This document shows, piece after piece, positions 43,812-52,005 of a stretch of 64,000 nucleotides of DNA; positions within the stretch are counted from its first letter, which is position 1, and every line of letters starts with the position of its first letter. Source of the stretch: CAIWHR01 sp963830485 (GTDB lineage: Bacteria; Pseudomonadota; Gammaproteobacteria; Burkholderiales; Casimicrobiaceae). The DNA lies in assembly GCA_963830485.1 (NCBI GenBank), contig CAWHNE010000031.1, positions 102,698 to 166,697 on the forward strand, written 5' to 3'. Position numbers and translations under genes: made by a program. Under the pieces are notes generated by a model, which saw only the letters and a list, made by a program, of their open reading frames with translations, was not told the origin of the DNA and searched no databases.

Positions 43812-45179
43812 ATGAACCTCCAACGCTTCTGGGTGATCGGCATCGTCGTGCTCATGCTCGCGGCGATCCTCAACATTGGCGCGCTCAACGCCGCCGAAGA
43901 GGGATTCCTGGAGCTCCGGCGCACCGCCGAGTGGGTGCAGCACACGCAGCGGGTGCAGAACTTGATCGAGCACCTGCTGCGGCTCGCGGTCGACGCCGAG
44001 ACGGGGCAGCGCGGCTACCTGCTCTCCGGCCACGAATCGCAGCTCGAGCGCTACGTCGAGGCCCGCAACGAGATCCCTATCTCGTTGAACCAGCTTCGCA
44101 TGCTCACCAAGGACAACCCCGTCCAGGTGGCGCAGCTCGTCAACGTCGACACGCTGCTCGATGCCCGGCTCGAGGTCCTGGAATCAGGCATCGTGTTGAA
44201 GCGCGCGCGCGACGAGGCAGGTCTCGCCGAATGGTTGCAACAGCGCACCGGCAAGATCGCCATGGATTCGCTGCGCCTCTCGCTGGACGGCATGGCGACC
44301 GAAGAGCGCGTCCAGCACGAGCTGCGGTTCGCGGGCTTCGAGCGGAGCGTGGTGATCGTCCGTTGGGGGTTCTTCCTCGTCGTCGGGCTGAATCTGTTCC
44401 TCGTCACCGTCGGCGCCGTGCTGCTGAGCCAGGATTCGCGGCGCCGGCGGCGCGAGGCCGTCGAGGCGAAGGAGCGCAGCGCTCGCCTCGAGCGAGACGT
44501 CCTCGAGCGCACGGCCGAGATCACCGAGCTGTCGCACTACCTGCAGCGACTGCAGGAGGACGAGAAGGCCCGCATCGCGCGCGAAATTCACGACGAGCTC
44601 GGAGGCACGCTCGCCGCCGCGAAGATCGACCTCCAGATGCTCGCGAACCGCCTCCCGGCGAACGACGCCCAGCACGCGCGCCTTGGCCGGGCGATGGCGG
44701 CGATCGACGACGCGGTCCAGGTCAAGCGCCGGATCATCGAGGACCTGCGCCCGTCGGTGCTCGACCATCTGGGGATTGCCGCGGCGCTCGACTGGCAGTG
44801 CAGCGAATTCGAGAAGCGGACGGGCGTGCCCTGCCGGGTCGAGCTCGACGACAGCGACCTCGTGCTGCCCGCCCCCTCCAGCATCGCGCTCTACCGCGTG
44901 GCGCAGGAGGCGCTGACGAATATCGGCAAGCACGCGCAAGCCAAGAATGTCACCGTCTCGCTCCGCCGTGACGACGGAGCCTGGATCCTGCGGATCGCCG
45001 ACGACGGCGTCGGCATCGACTCCCAGAAGTCGAAGAACCCGGCCGGTTTCGGGCTGCTCGCCATGCGCGAACGCGTGCGAGCGCTCGGCGGCGCGTTCTC
45101 GCTCGAGGGTCGCGCAGCACAAGGTACGGTCATCGAGGCACGCCTTCCCGCGGAGGCCGTGGCGAGCGTTGGCTTGTAG
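43812..45179 (+). CDS. CHASE3-domain sensor kinase of the NarX/UhpB class
   Basis: A 455-residue kinase. A membrane helix (VIGIVVLMLAAILNIGAL), a CHASE3 periplasmic domain (about 30-175), a second helix (VVIVRWGFFLVVGLNLFLVT), a coiled linker and a HisKA_3 domain (ARIAREIHDELGGTLAAAKI) with its histidine. The HATPase domain has QEALTNIGKHAQA, DDGVGI and GFGLLAMRERVRALGG. This kinase class phosphorylates NarL-type regulators; the one at 41718-42359 is the probable partner. Confidence 0.93.
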   Translation: MNLQRFWVIGIVVLMLAAILNIGALNAAEEGFLELRRTAEWVQHTQRVQNLIEHLLRLAVDAETGQRGYLLSGHESQLERYVEARNEIPISLNQLRMLTKDNPVQVAQLVNVDTLLDARLEVLESGIVLKRARDEAGLAEWLQQRTGKIAMDSLRLSLDGMATEERVQHELRFAGFERSVVIVRWGFFLVVGLNLFLVTVGAVLLSQDSRRRRREAVEAKERSARLERDVLERTAEITELSHYLQRLQEDEKARIAREIHDELGGTLAAAKIDLQMLANRLPANDAQHARLGRAMAAIDDAVQVKRRIIEDLRPSVLDHLGIAAALDWQCSEFEKRTGVPCRVELDDSDLVLPAPSSIALYRVAQEALTNIGKHAQAKNVTVSLRRDDGAWILRIADDGVGIDSQKSKNPAGFGLLAMRERVRALGGAFSLEGRAAQGTVIEARLPAEAVASVGL

Positions 45180-45192
45180 GCCGCTTCCTACA
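45175..45192. promoter_or_regulatory. TGTAGG-N6-CCTACA dyad
   Basis: A perfect dyad (TGTAGG, 6 bp, CCTACA) overlapping the kinase stop codon and 57 bp before the next gene's ATG. It matches the half-sites at 43724 and 43758. Confidence 0.6.
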
Positions 45193-45248
45193 GCCGATTG
45201 CGCGGGCGCCCGATAGGCGGAGAACCCCCGCTGGCGCACGGTGACCCC

Positions 45249-45524
45249 ATGCTCGGGTTGCCGGTCACGGGATGGCTGCGCTTCTTCGCGGGCGGCTTCG
45301 CCGCCGGCGCGCTTCTGCTGCTCGTGCCGATCAAGCCACTCCCCGCCATCGGGGTCTTCGAGATGGTCACCGCCGCTGCCGGTTTCGCCATGGTTCTGAC
45401 GTACACGCGGCGTTACGCGCCCGGGTCGTGGCAACGCCTGCGCGTCCACGCCCGTCGCACCGGGCGTGCACTCGCGCGAATCGCGCGGAGCCTGCAGCGC
45501 GGCCAGCCGGGAACCGCGTCGTGA
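45249..45524 (+). CDS. Small membrane protein of unknown function
   Basis: A 91-residue protein from ATG 45249. Two membrane helices (FFAGGFAAGALLLLVPI and GVFEMVTAAAGFAMVLTYT) and an Arg-rich C-terminal tail. No family recognised. Its stop overlaps the GTG of the following GlsB-like gene (GTGA), so they are coupled. Confidence 0.65.
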   Translation: MLGLPVTGWLRFFAGGFAAGALLLLVPIKPLPAIGVFEMVTAAAGFAMVLTYTRRYAPGSWQRLRVHARRTGRALARIARSLQRGQPGTAS

Positions 45525-45790
45525 ATTCGCTGCTTTGGGTCCTGATCGGTGGGACACTCGGCCTCGTCGTCGGCAGCACGATGGTGGCGGGCAGTTCGCT
45601 CGACATCGTGGCGAATGTCGTCGCCGGCATCGTCGGCGCGCTGCTCGCGGGATGGCTCCTGTCCTCGCCGTTCGGACCCGCCACGATTCACGCCCGCGAG
45701 ATCAACGTGGCCGGGCTCCTCGTGGCGCCGCTGGGCGCGCTCGCGCTGCTCGCGCTCGAGCATCTCGTGCGGCTGAGCCGCATTGTCTAG
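45521..45790 (+). CDS. GlsB/YeaQ/YmgE-like stress membrane protein
   Basis: An 89-residue protein from GTG 45521. Pattern of the transglycosylase-associated family: SLLWVLIGGTLGLVVGSTMV, NVVAGIVGALLAGWLLSSPF and a third helix VAPLGALALLALEHLV. Family members are induced by envelope and general stress. Coupled to the preceding small membrane protein. Confidence 0.85.
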   Translation: MNSLLWVLIGGTLGLVVGSTMVAGSSLDIVANVVAGIVGALLAGWLLSSPFGPATIHAREINVAGLLVAPLGALALLALEHLVRLSRIV

Positions 45791-45901
45791 CGTTCGGGGC
45801 GCGCCGGACGTCAATCGCCGAATCCACGCCTCTGCGCTACGCTCACGTTTCCGCGCCGAGGGCGGCAAGGGCTTCGACGCCGGAAGAAGGGAGACGGCGC
45901 G

Positions 45902-46583
45902 ATGGGGGACCCGAACGGACACGACGTCGATGCGATCCGCTTCGCGATCCTGCGGCGGCTCGCCCCGGGGCTGCGCCATCGCCTGATGGGAGAACTGCAG
46001 TCGCTGCAGTTTTCGGGTGAGCTCGCCGTGCGCCTCCTGGACGCCGGCACCGATCCCGCGAAGCTCGCCGCGTCCGTACGACAGATCGTTCCCCTCACCC
46101 ACTCCGCCACGGCCGCGTGCGCGACGCTGATCGAGTGGCTGCGCGGCGGACGATCGCGCGACGGCGACGCTCGACGCACTGCCGCAATTCCTGCGCCTCG
46201 CCGGCGACGACTGGGTGCTGCGCGGCATCGAGAGCACGACCGACGTGCGCACGGGCGACGCACACGTCGCGCGCACGCCGCTGCGTGAGCTCGTCGTGAC
46301 CTCGTTGCTCGCACTGACCGACTCTCAACCCGGGCCACTCGACATCGCTGTCGCGGCCGAGCGCGCCGGCGGCGAGGTCGTGTTGCGCCTTCGCGCGAAG
46401 CCCGGCCAACGCACGTCGCCCCTTCCGGCCCTCGTCCGCGCCGACGCCTTCGGCTGCCGTCATGTCGACGCGCTCGGCGCGGCGCACGGCGTCGCGTGCG
46501 CGTGCCTGCGCGACGAGGTGACGCTGCGGCTCCCGGTCGTGGCTCCGCCGGGCGCCAACTCGGCGGCGGAAGGGCAGGCATGA
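45902..46583 (+). CDS. Sensor-kinase-associated helical protein, frame interrupted once
   Basis: From ATG 45902 behind GGGAGA the chain reads DAIRFAILRRLAPGLRHRLM, GELQSLQFSGELAVRLLDAG and so on, a long helical region resembling a histidine-kinase dimerisation segment. After one skipped base near 46170 (+1) it continues LPQFLRLAGDDWVLRGIEST, LRELVVTSLLALTDSQPG and an HATPase-like end without glycine boxes. About 226 residues. It overlaps the start of the hybrid kinase (ATGA) and probably works with it, for example as an accessory or phosphotransfer subunit. Function inferred only. Confidence 0.55.
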
Positions 46584-49081
46584 TCGCCCTCCGCAGCGGC
46601 CGCGAGGTCGGCGTGATCGCCGTGCTCGCGCTCGCATACTTCGTGACCGCGAAGGCCTCGCTGTTGCTCGCGATCCCGCCGGGCTACGCGACCGCGGTGT
46701 GGCCGCCCTCGGGCATCGCGCTCGCGTCGATCCTGCTCGCCGGGCCTCGCGTATGGCCCGGCATCTGGCTCGGCGCCGCGCTCACGAATTTGACGGTGCA
46801 AGGATCCCCTCTGCTCGCAGCAGCGATCGCGACGGGCAACTCGCTCGAAGCCGTGGTCGCCGCCGAGCTGATCATGCGTTACGCCGACGGCGGACGCTTC
46901 GACCGCGGCGAGCCCATTGTTCGCTTCGTGGGCCTCTGCGCGCTGAGCTCCGGGGTCGCGGCGGGCATCGGCGTCGTATCGCTCGCCATCGCCGGGGCCG
47001 TGCCGATGGGAGCCTTTCTCACCAACCTGTGGACGTGGTGGCAGGGCGACGCGGCGGGCATGATCATCGTCACGCCGCTGATCCTGAGCTGGCACGGCGG
47101 CGGCTGGCCGCGCTTCTCGGCGGCCCGCACCATCGAGGCCGCCCTCCTCGCGGGTACGCTCTCCATCACCGCGTTCCTGATCTTCGGCGGGCTGCGCCAG
47201 GACACGCTGTCGGTCTCGCTCGCGTTTCTCACGCTGCCGTTCATCATCTGGGCGGCGATCCGCTACGGACCGCGCGGCGTGACCTCGGCGACCGCCCTGC
47301 TCTGCACGATCGCCATCTGGCACACGCTGCGCGGCGGCGGCCTGTTCGGTCCCGGTTCGCTCAACGTTTCGCTGCTCTTCCTGCTCACCTACGCATGCAC
47401 GCTCGCGATCACCGGGCTCGTGCTCAACACGGTCATCCGCGAGCGCGATCGCGCCAACGCAGAGTTGCGCGAGGGCAAGGCGCTGCTCGCGCAGCGAGTG
47501 GACGAGCGCTCGCAGGAGCTGGCACTCGCCAACCGCGCGCTGCGCCGCGAGCTCGAGGAGCGGAGCCGCTACGAGGAGACACTGCGCCAGAACGAGGAGC
47601 GCTTCCGGCTGCTGGTCGACGGCGTCAAGGATCACGCGATCTTCATCCTCGATCGCGACGGTCACGTGGTGAGCTGGAACACGGGCGCGCAGAGCATCTA
47701 CGGCTACACGGCCGCCGAGATCATCGGAGCGCACATCGGTCGCTTCTGCACGCCCGAGGACATCGCGCGCGACGCGCCCGGCCGCGCCCTCGCACGCGCC
47801 CGCGCCGAAGGCCGCTACGAGAGCGAGGGCTGGCGCGTGCGCAAGGACGGCACGCGGTTCTGGGCGGACGCGCACGTCACCGCACTCCACGATCCCGACG
47901 GCCAGCCGCGCGGTTTCGCCAAGATTACGCGCGACCTGACGGCACGCCGGCGGCTCGAGGCGATGCAGGAGAACGAGCAGCACATGAACGAATTCCTCGC
48001 GATGCTCGCGCACGAGCTGCGTAATCCCCTCGCCGCCATCGTCAACGCGCTCGGGCTGATGCGCGCGCAGGCGCCCGAGCAGGATGCCGACATGCGCGGG
48101 GTCATCGACCGGCAGGCGATGCACCTCACGCGGATCGTCGACGACCTGCTCGATGTGAGCCGGATCACGCGCGGCAAGATCGCGCTCAGGAAGGAGATCG
48201 TCGACCTCAACGGCGTCGTCGCGGGCGCGCTCGCATCGTGCCGGCCGCTGATCGAGGCGCGCCGGCACGCCGTCGACCTCGATCTTCCCGCAGACGCGGT
48301 GCTGGTGGACGCCGATCCGACGCGGGTCTCCCAGATCGTCCTCAATCTCGTCAGCAACGCGGTGAAGTACACGCCGGAGGGCGGGCGCATCGGCATCGTC
48401 TCGTGCGCGAGGCGGACGCTGCCGTGCTGCGCGTGCGGGACACCGGCATCGGCATCGCGCCCGAGCTCCTGCCGCGCGTGTTCGATCTCTTCGTCCAGGG
48501 CCATCGCTCGCTCGACCGCGTCGAGGGCGGCCTGGGCATCGGTCTCACCGTCGTGAAGCGGCTTGTCGAGCTGCACGGCGGAACCGTCGAGGCCGCCTCG
48601 GGCGGCCCCGACAGGGGCAGCGAGTTCTGCATCCGCCTGCCGCTCGCGCGGCGGGCGTCGGATTGCGAGCGACCGCGATGCGGCGCCCGCCCCGCGGTCC
48701 GCCGCGCACGTGCGGCGGCGACTCCTCGTCGTCGACGACAACCGTGACGCGGCGAACACGCTCGCGGCGCTCCTCGAAACGATGGGCCACGACGTCCGTA
48801 CCGCGTACTCGGGCGACAAGGCGATTTCGATCGCCTCCGAGGACCCGCCCGACGCGGTGTTCCTCGACATCGGCCTGCCGGGCAAAAACGGTTACGACGT
48901 GGCACGTGAGCTGCGCGCGGTGCCAGCGCTCGCCGCGACGACGCTGATCGCTTTCACAGGCTACGGAAACGACGAAGACCGTCGGCGCGTGCGCGAGGCG
49001 GGCTTCGATCACCACCTGGTGAAGCCGGCGGGCATTGCAGACCTCGCGCGGATCCTCGACGCGATGCCGTCGAGGGTGTGA
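46580..49081 (+). CDS. MASE1-PAS hybrid sensor kinase with receiver, frame interrupted twice
   Basis: About 833 residues. A MASE1 membrane sensor (about 1-290; ATAVWPPSGIALASILLAGP and a run of helices), a coiled segment, a PAS domain (FRLLVDGVKDHAIFILDRDG), HisKA (FLAMLAHELRNPLAAIVNAL), HATPase (LNLVSNAVKYTPEGG, DTGIGI, GLGIGLTVV) and a C-terminal receiver (LLVVDDNRDAANTLAALLET, DAVFLDIGLPGKNGYDVA, LVKPAG). Frame changes lie near 48406 (this one fits a lost base or two gained) and about 48657 (+1). Without the second change the receiver would be a separate protein. Its stimulus is unknown. Confidence 0.85.
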
Positions 49082-49152
49082 GCGTATCGGCGCGAAGGGC
49101 ACGCCGACGTGCGCGTGACGGCGCAAGCCGCCGTCGCGGCCAATGACGAGCG

Positions 49153-49584
49153 TCAGGACGCCTTGATCGTCAGCTGGTCGACGACCGCGACCACGCCGTT
49201 GACGCTGGCGGCGAGCTCACTCGCGCGGACCTTCGAGGCGGCCGAGTCGACGGCGCCGCTGAGGGTCACCGTCGCGTTCTTGCTGTCGACCTCGATCGCC
49301 TGCGAGCGAAGTGCCGGCTCCGACTGCAGCGCCAACTTGACTTGCGCAACCAGCGCTGCGTCGTCGATGGCGCCTGCGGCCTTGTTCGCCTGATCTGCGG
49401 CGGTCATCTGGTCTGCCGGCAAACCCACCATCGTGCTAGAGGGTTGCGCCCGGGCGTCGGTCAGCGTAGACGACGCACGGCTCGTGGAATCGGTGCCGGG
49501 GCCGCGTTGATCGAACGCCGCGAGCGACATCGACGCAGCGGACAGGACGATCGCGGTCACGCCCGACAATGTCTTTGCAATCAT
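49153..49584 (-). CDS. BON-domain periplasmic protein
   Basis: A 143-residue protein from ATG 49584 behind AGGAGA. A signal peptide (residues about 1-23, LSGVTAIVLSAASMSLAA) and a disordered linker precede one BON domain (LVAQVKLALQSEPALRSQAI ... ATVTLSGAVDSAASKVRASE). It resembles the other BON protein at 32177-32551 but lacks a lipobox. A half-site CTGTAAGGAACGCG lies upstream near 49770. Confidence 0.9.
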   Translation of the reverse strand: MIAKTLSGVTAIVLSAASMSLAAFDQRGPGTDSTSRASSTLTDARAQPSSTMVGLPADQMTAADQANKAAGAIDDAALVAQVKLALQSEPALRSQAIEVDSKNATVTLSGAVDSAASKVRASELAASVNGVVAVVDQLTIKAS

Positions 49585-49802
49585 GTTTCGTTCTCCTGTT
49601 CCAGGGTTGACGTATGCCGCGTCAGTGGCCACCCGGAATTCGGGAGATCGACACGGACGGGCCGTTCGTCCTGCCTGCGAGCGGGAAGACGCGGGCGGCC
49701 ACGCATCGAGCCTGACCGTGCGTCTGCAGTGTGCGCGAGCGCCGTACCTCGCGCAGCCCGCCGCCGTCTGAATCGGCTGTAAGGAACGCGAGGAGAGCGC
49801 CG

Positions 49803-49962
49803 CTAGATTCGCCCCATCACGAGCAGAACGATGATGACCACGACGACGAGGCCGGCGAGCCCGCTGGGCCCGTAGCCCCAGCTCGCGGCTGTACGGCCAG
49901 GCCGGCAGCGCGCCGAGCAGCGCGAGAATCACGACGATCAGCAGGATGGTTCCGAGTGTCAT
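49803..49962 (-). CDS. DUF3309 small membrane protein, frame interrupted once
   Basis: From ATG 49962: MTLGTILLIVVILALLGALP and AWPYSR. After one skipped base near 49885 (+1) it continues SWGYGPSGLAGLVVVVIIVL and LVMGRI, ending with TAG at 49805-49803. About 52 residues. Both halves match DUF3309 (LGTILLIxLIxxLLGALPxWPYSR.WGY.PSG..G). Function unknown; typical of stress clusters. Confidence 0.8.
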
Positions 49963-50009
49963 GGCTATTTCCTCCGGTGCAAGGCTGAGCGGCGCTCAGC
50001 GTGCGCATC

Positions 50010-50342
50010 CTATTTCGGCGTCTGGACCGGCTGCGCCGCAGGATTGGAATGATCGTTGGCCTGTCCAGGCTTCGGCATGGCCACCGCTTCCTCGGCCTTC
50101 GTCATCGGCCGCAGCGGATCGGGACGAGGTTCGTGCGTCGACGTTGCCCCCGCTGCCTCGACCGTCGCCTTCGGCGCCACGTCCGGCACCACCGCGACGG
50201 GTGACGCCGGCGTCGTGACCGGCGGCATTGCGGGCGCTGGCTCGGGCGTGCGTCCGCACCCGGCGGCGAGAACCGCGAGCAATACCCCCGCCCACGCCAC
50301 TTGGCCGCGCCGCGTCCGCGCGCCGCGATCGCTACGGTCCAC
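50010..50342 (-). CDS. Proline-rich lipoprotein
   Basis: A 110-residue protein. A lipobox (LAVLAAGCGR) is followed by a Pro/Ala-rich disordered chain ending PMTKAEEAVAMPKPGQANDH. It overlaps the DUF1328 stop by a few bases. No family recognised; possibly a small outer-membrane tether. Confidence 0.65.
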   Translation of the reverse strand: MDRSDRGARTRRGQVAWAGVLLAVLAAGCGRTPEPAPAMPPVTTPASPVAVVPDVAPKATVEAAGATSTHEPRPDPLRPMTKAEEAVAMPKPGQANDHSNPAAQPVQTPK

Positions 50343-50499
50343 GGCGAACGAGCCCCGCGACCAGCGAGACGACGAAGAGAACGAGGAAGATGAAGAACAG
50401 CACCTGCGCGATCTCGGCCGCGCCGGCAGCGACGCCCGTGAAACCGAAGATGGCCGCGATGATCGCGATGACGAAGAACACGATCGCGTAGTGCAACAT
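50332..50499 (-). CDS. DUF1328 small membrane protein (second copy)
   Basis: A 55-residue protein, MLHYAIVFFVIAIIAAIFGF then TGVAAGAAEIAQVLFFIFLV and a short basic tail. Paralogue of 39822-39989. The start at 50499 is preferred over the ATG six bases earlier because it gives the family's MLxYA start and proper spacing from GGAAAGGA. A perfect palindrome GCCGGACGTCCGGC lies at 50514-50527. Confidence 0.92.
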   Translation of the reverse strand: MLHYAIVFFVIAIIAAIFGFTGVAAGAAEIAQVLFFIFLVLFVVSLVAGLVRRGP

Positions 50500-50617
50500 T
50501 TTCATTCCTTTCCGCCGGACGTCCGGCAAGATTTGCTCGACTTCGACCTCGTCGAGGCCGATATCGAACGAGGGTGCAAGCGCCGTGCCATGCGCAGACC
50601 GCGAGGGCGCGGCATCG

Positions 50618-51122
50618 TCAGCTCTCCGCGCGCCGCAACCGCGTCCGCGCACCCTTGCGTGCGGCGGCCGAGCGCGCGGCGAATCCCTTCGTGCGCGCGG
50701 CCATCTTCGCGGCCGTGGAGCGCTCCGCGCGCGTGTGCTTACGCGCCGCGAGACGCGCGTGCCGTGCGAGCGCGCCGGGAGACGCCGCGCTGTGACCTTC
50801 GCGCGCGAGCGCGCGGGCGACAGCGCGCGATCGCTTTGGCGAGGCGCTGTGCGGCCCGCGCCGCGCCGGCCTCGAGATCGAGCTCCGCCTTGTGTCTCAT
50901 CGCTTCGGACGTTGCGCCCTTACGCGGGGGCGGCAGCTTCACGCCCGCGCGACGCGCCTTCGAAAGCCCGATGGCAATCGCCTGCTTCGCCGAGCGCGCG
51001 CCGTGCTTCCCCTCGCGCACATGCTCGATTTCCTCGCGCACGAATTCGCCGGCCTGCGCGCCCGGCGACTTGCCTTGCCGTTTGTCCAGGCGCACGCGTC
51101 TCAATGTCTTGCTGTCTGGCAT
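50618..51122 (-). CDS. DUF6496-type basic protein, frame interrupted once
   Basis: From ATG 51122 behind AAGGAGG: the start TLRRVRLDKRQGKSPGAQAG, then EEIEHVREGKHGARSAKQAI and AIGLSKARRAGVKLPPP, is typical of DUF6496-like proteins. After one skipped base near 50838 (+1) the chain continues VARALAREGHSAASPGALAR and an Arg/Ala/Lys-rich tail (HTRAERSTAAKMAARTKGFA) that looks like histone H1, ending with TGA at 50618. About 167 residues. The tail suggests nucleic-acid binding. Confidence 0.65.
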
Positions 51123-51170
51123 GGTCGTCTCCTCCTTCACAATTGACGGGCCCGGCGTGCTCGCGGCACT

Positions 51171-51416
51171 TCAGGTCCGCGTCGACGCGCGTCGGTTCCG
51201 TCCCGCCGCACGTAGCGCGAGACCGACCGCGCAGCGGATCGCGTCCTTGCGCGTCGGCAACCGGCGGCCGGCGATCGCGCCCTCCACTTCCCACATCCCC
51301 ACAAGATGCTTCACGTTGCCGCTCACCGTGGCCCAGCTCGCGCCCTGGCGGAGCTGCATCGCCGCGTCGACGTCGGCCACCTCGCTCGCTTCGCCTGCAC
51401 GTCGTCGCTTTCTCAT
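51171..51416 (-). CDS. Small hypothetical protein
   Basis: An 81-residue protein from ATG 51416, overlapping the upstream stop by four bases (ATGA). SEVADVDAAMQLRQGASWAT, VSGNVKHLVGMWEVEGAIAG and DAIRCAVGLALRAAGRNRRA; no recognised domain. Translationally coupled to the gene upstream. Confidence 0.55.
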   Translation of the reverse strand: MRKRRRAGEASEVADVDAAMQLRQGASWATVSGNVKHLVGMWEVEGAIAGRRLPTRKDAIRCAVGLALRAAGRNRRASTRT

Positions 51417-51847
51417 GCCGCCGGCGCCTTGCGCCAGCGCGGAATCGATACCGGATCGAAGTCCTGCCATGTTCCGTTCCTCCAGGTTCCTTCCGCCACC
51501 TCGATCGAATGCGCGCGATGGCGCCAGAAGGTCAAGGTCGCGCGCTCGCGCTCCGGCGGCGTGGGCACGTGGACCGCCACCACGACGCCCGCCGGACTCA
51601 CGGTCGGAGCCTCAGGCCGTGGCGGGTCCTTGCCGAGCGCCCCGCCCTTCACGGCGCCCGCCCCGGCGCTCTCGGCCTCCGTGTCCTCTAGCTGATCGCC
51701 GCCGATCGGAAACTTCGCAGGCTGTCCCGGCGCGTTCAAATAGAGCATCGTGAGCTGCGACGCCGCGAAGCCCTCGCTGCGCAGCGCATCGAGCGCTGCC
51801 TCCGCGGCCGCAAACTCGTCGAATTCTCCCGCTACGATATGCGCCAT
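51413..51847 (-). CDS. Hypothetical stress-island protein
   Basis: A 144-residue protein from ATG 51847. The N-terminus (MAHIVAGEFDEFAAAEAALD ... LRSEGFAASQLTMLYLNAPG) looks like a small ferredoxin-like domain similar to general-stress proteins of the YflT kind. The middle is Gly/Ala-rich and a C-terminal part follows (ATLTFWRHRAHSIEVAEGTW). Function not assigned. Confidence 0.65.
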   Translation of the reverse strand: MAHIVAGEFDEFAAAEAALDALRSEGFAASQLTMLYLNAPGQPAKFPIGGDQLEDTEAESAGAGAVKGGALGKDPPRPEAPTVSPAGVVVAVHVPTPPERERATLTFWRHRAHSIEVAEGTWRNGTWQDFDPVSIPRWRKAPAA

Positions 51848-52005
51848 CGCGCTCCCGTCGCCGCGCCCTCGCGGCTCGACACATGCTGCCGCCGGCGCTC
51901 GACGCGTGCCTGTCGGGACGCGGATGATTCGCGTGTCAGCGGCGTCCGACGCGACTCCTTGCACTAAACTTCCGCGCGTGAGCTCCCCGTTGCGAATACC
52001 GGCCG

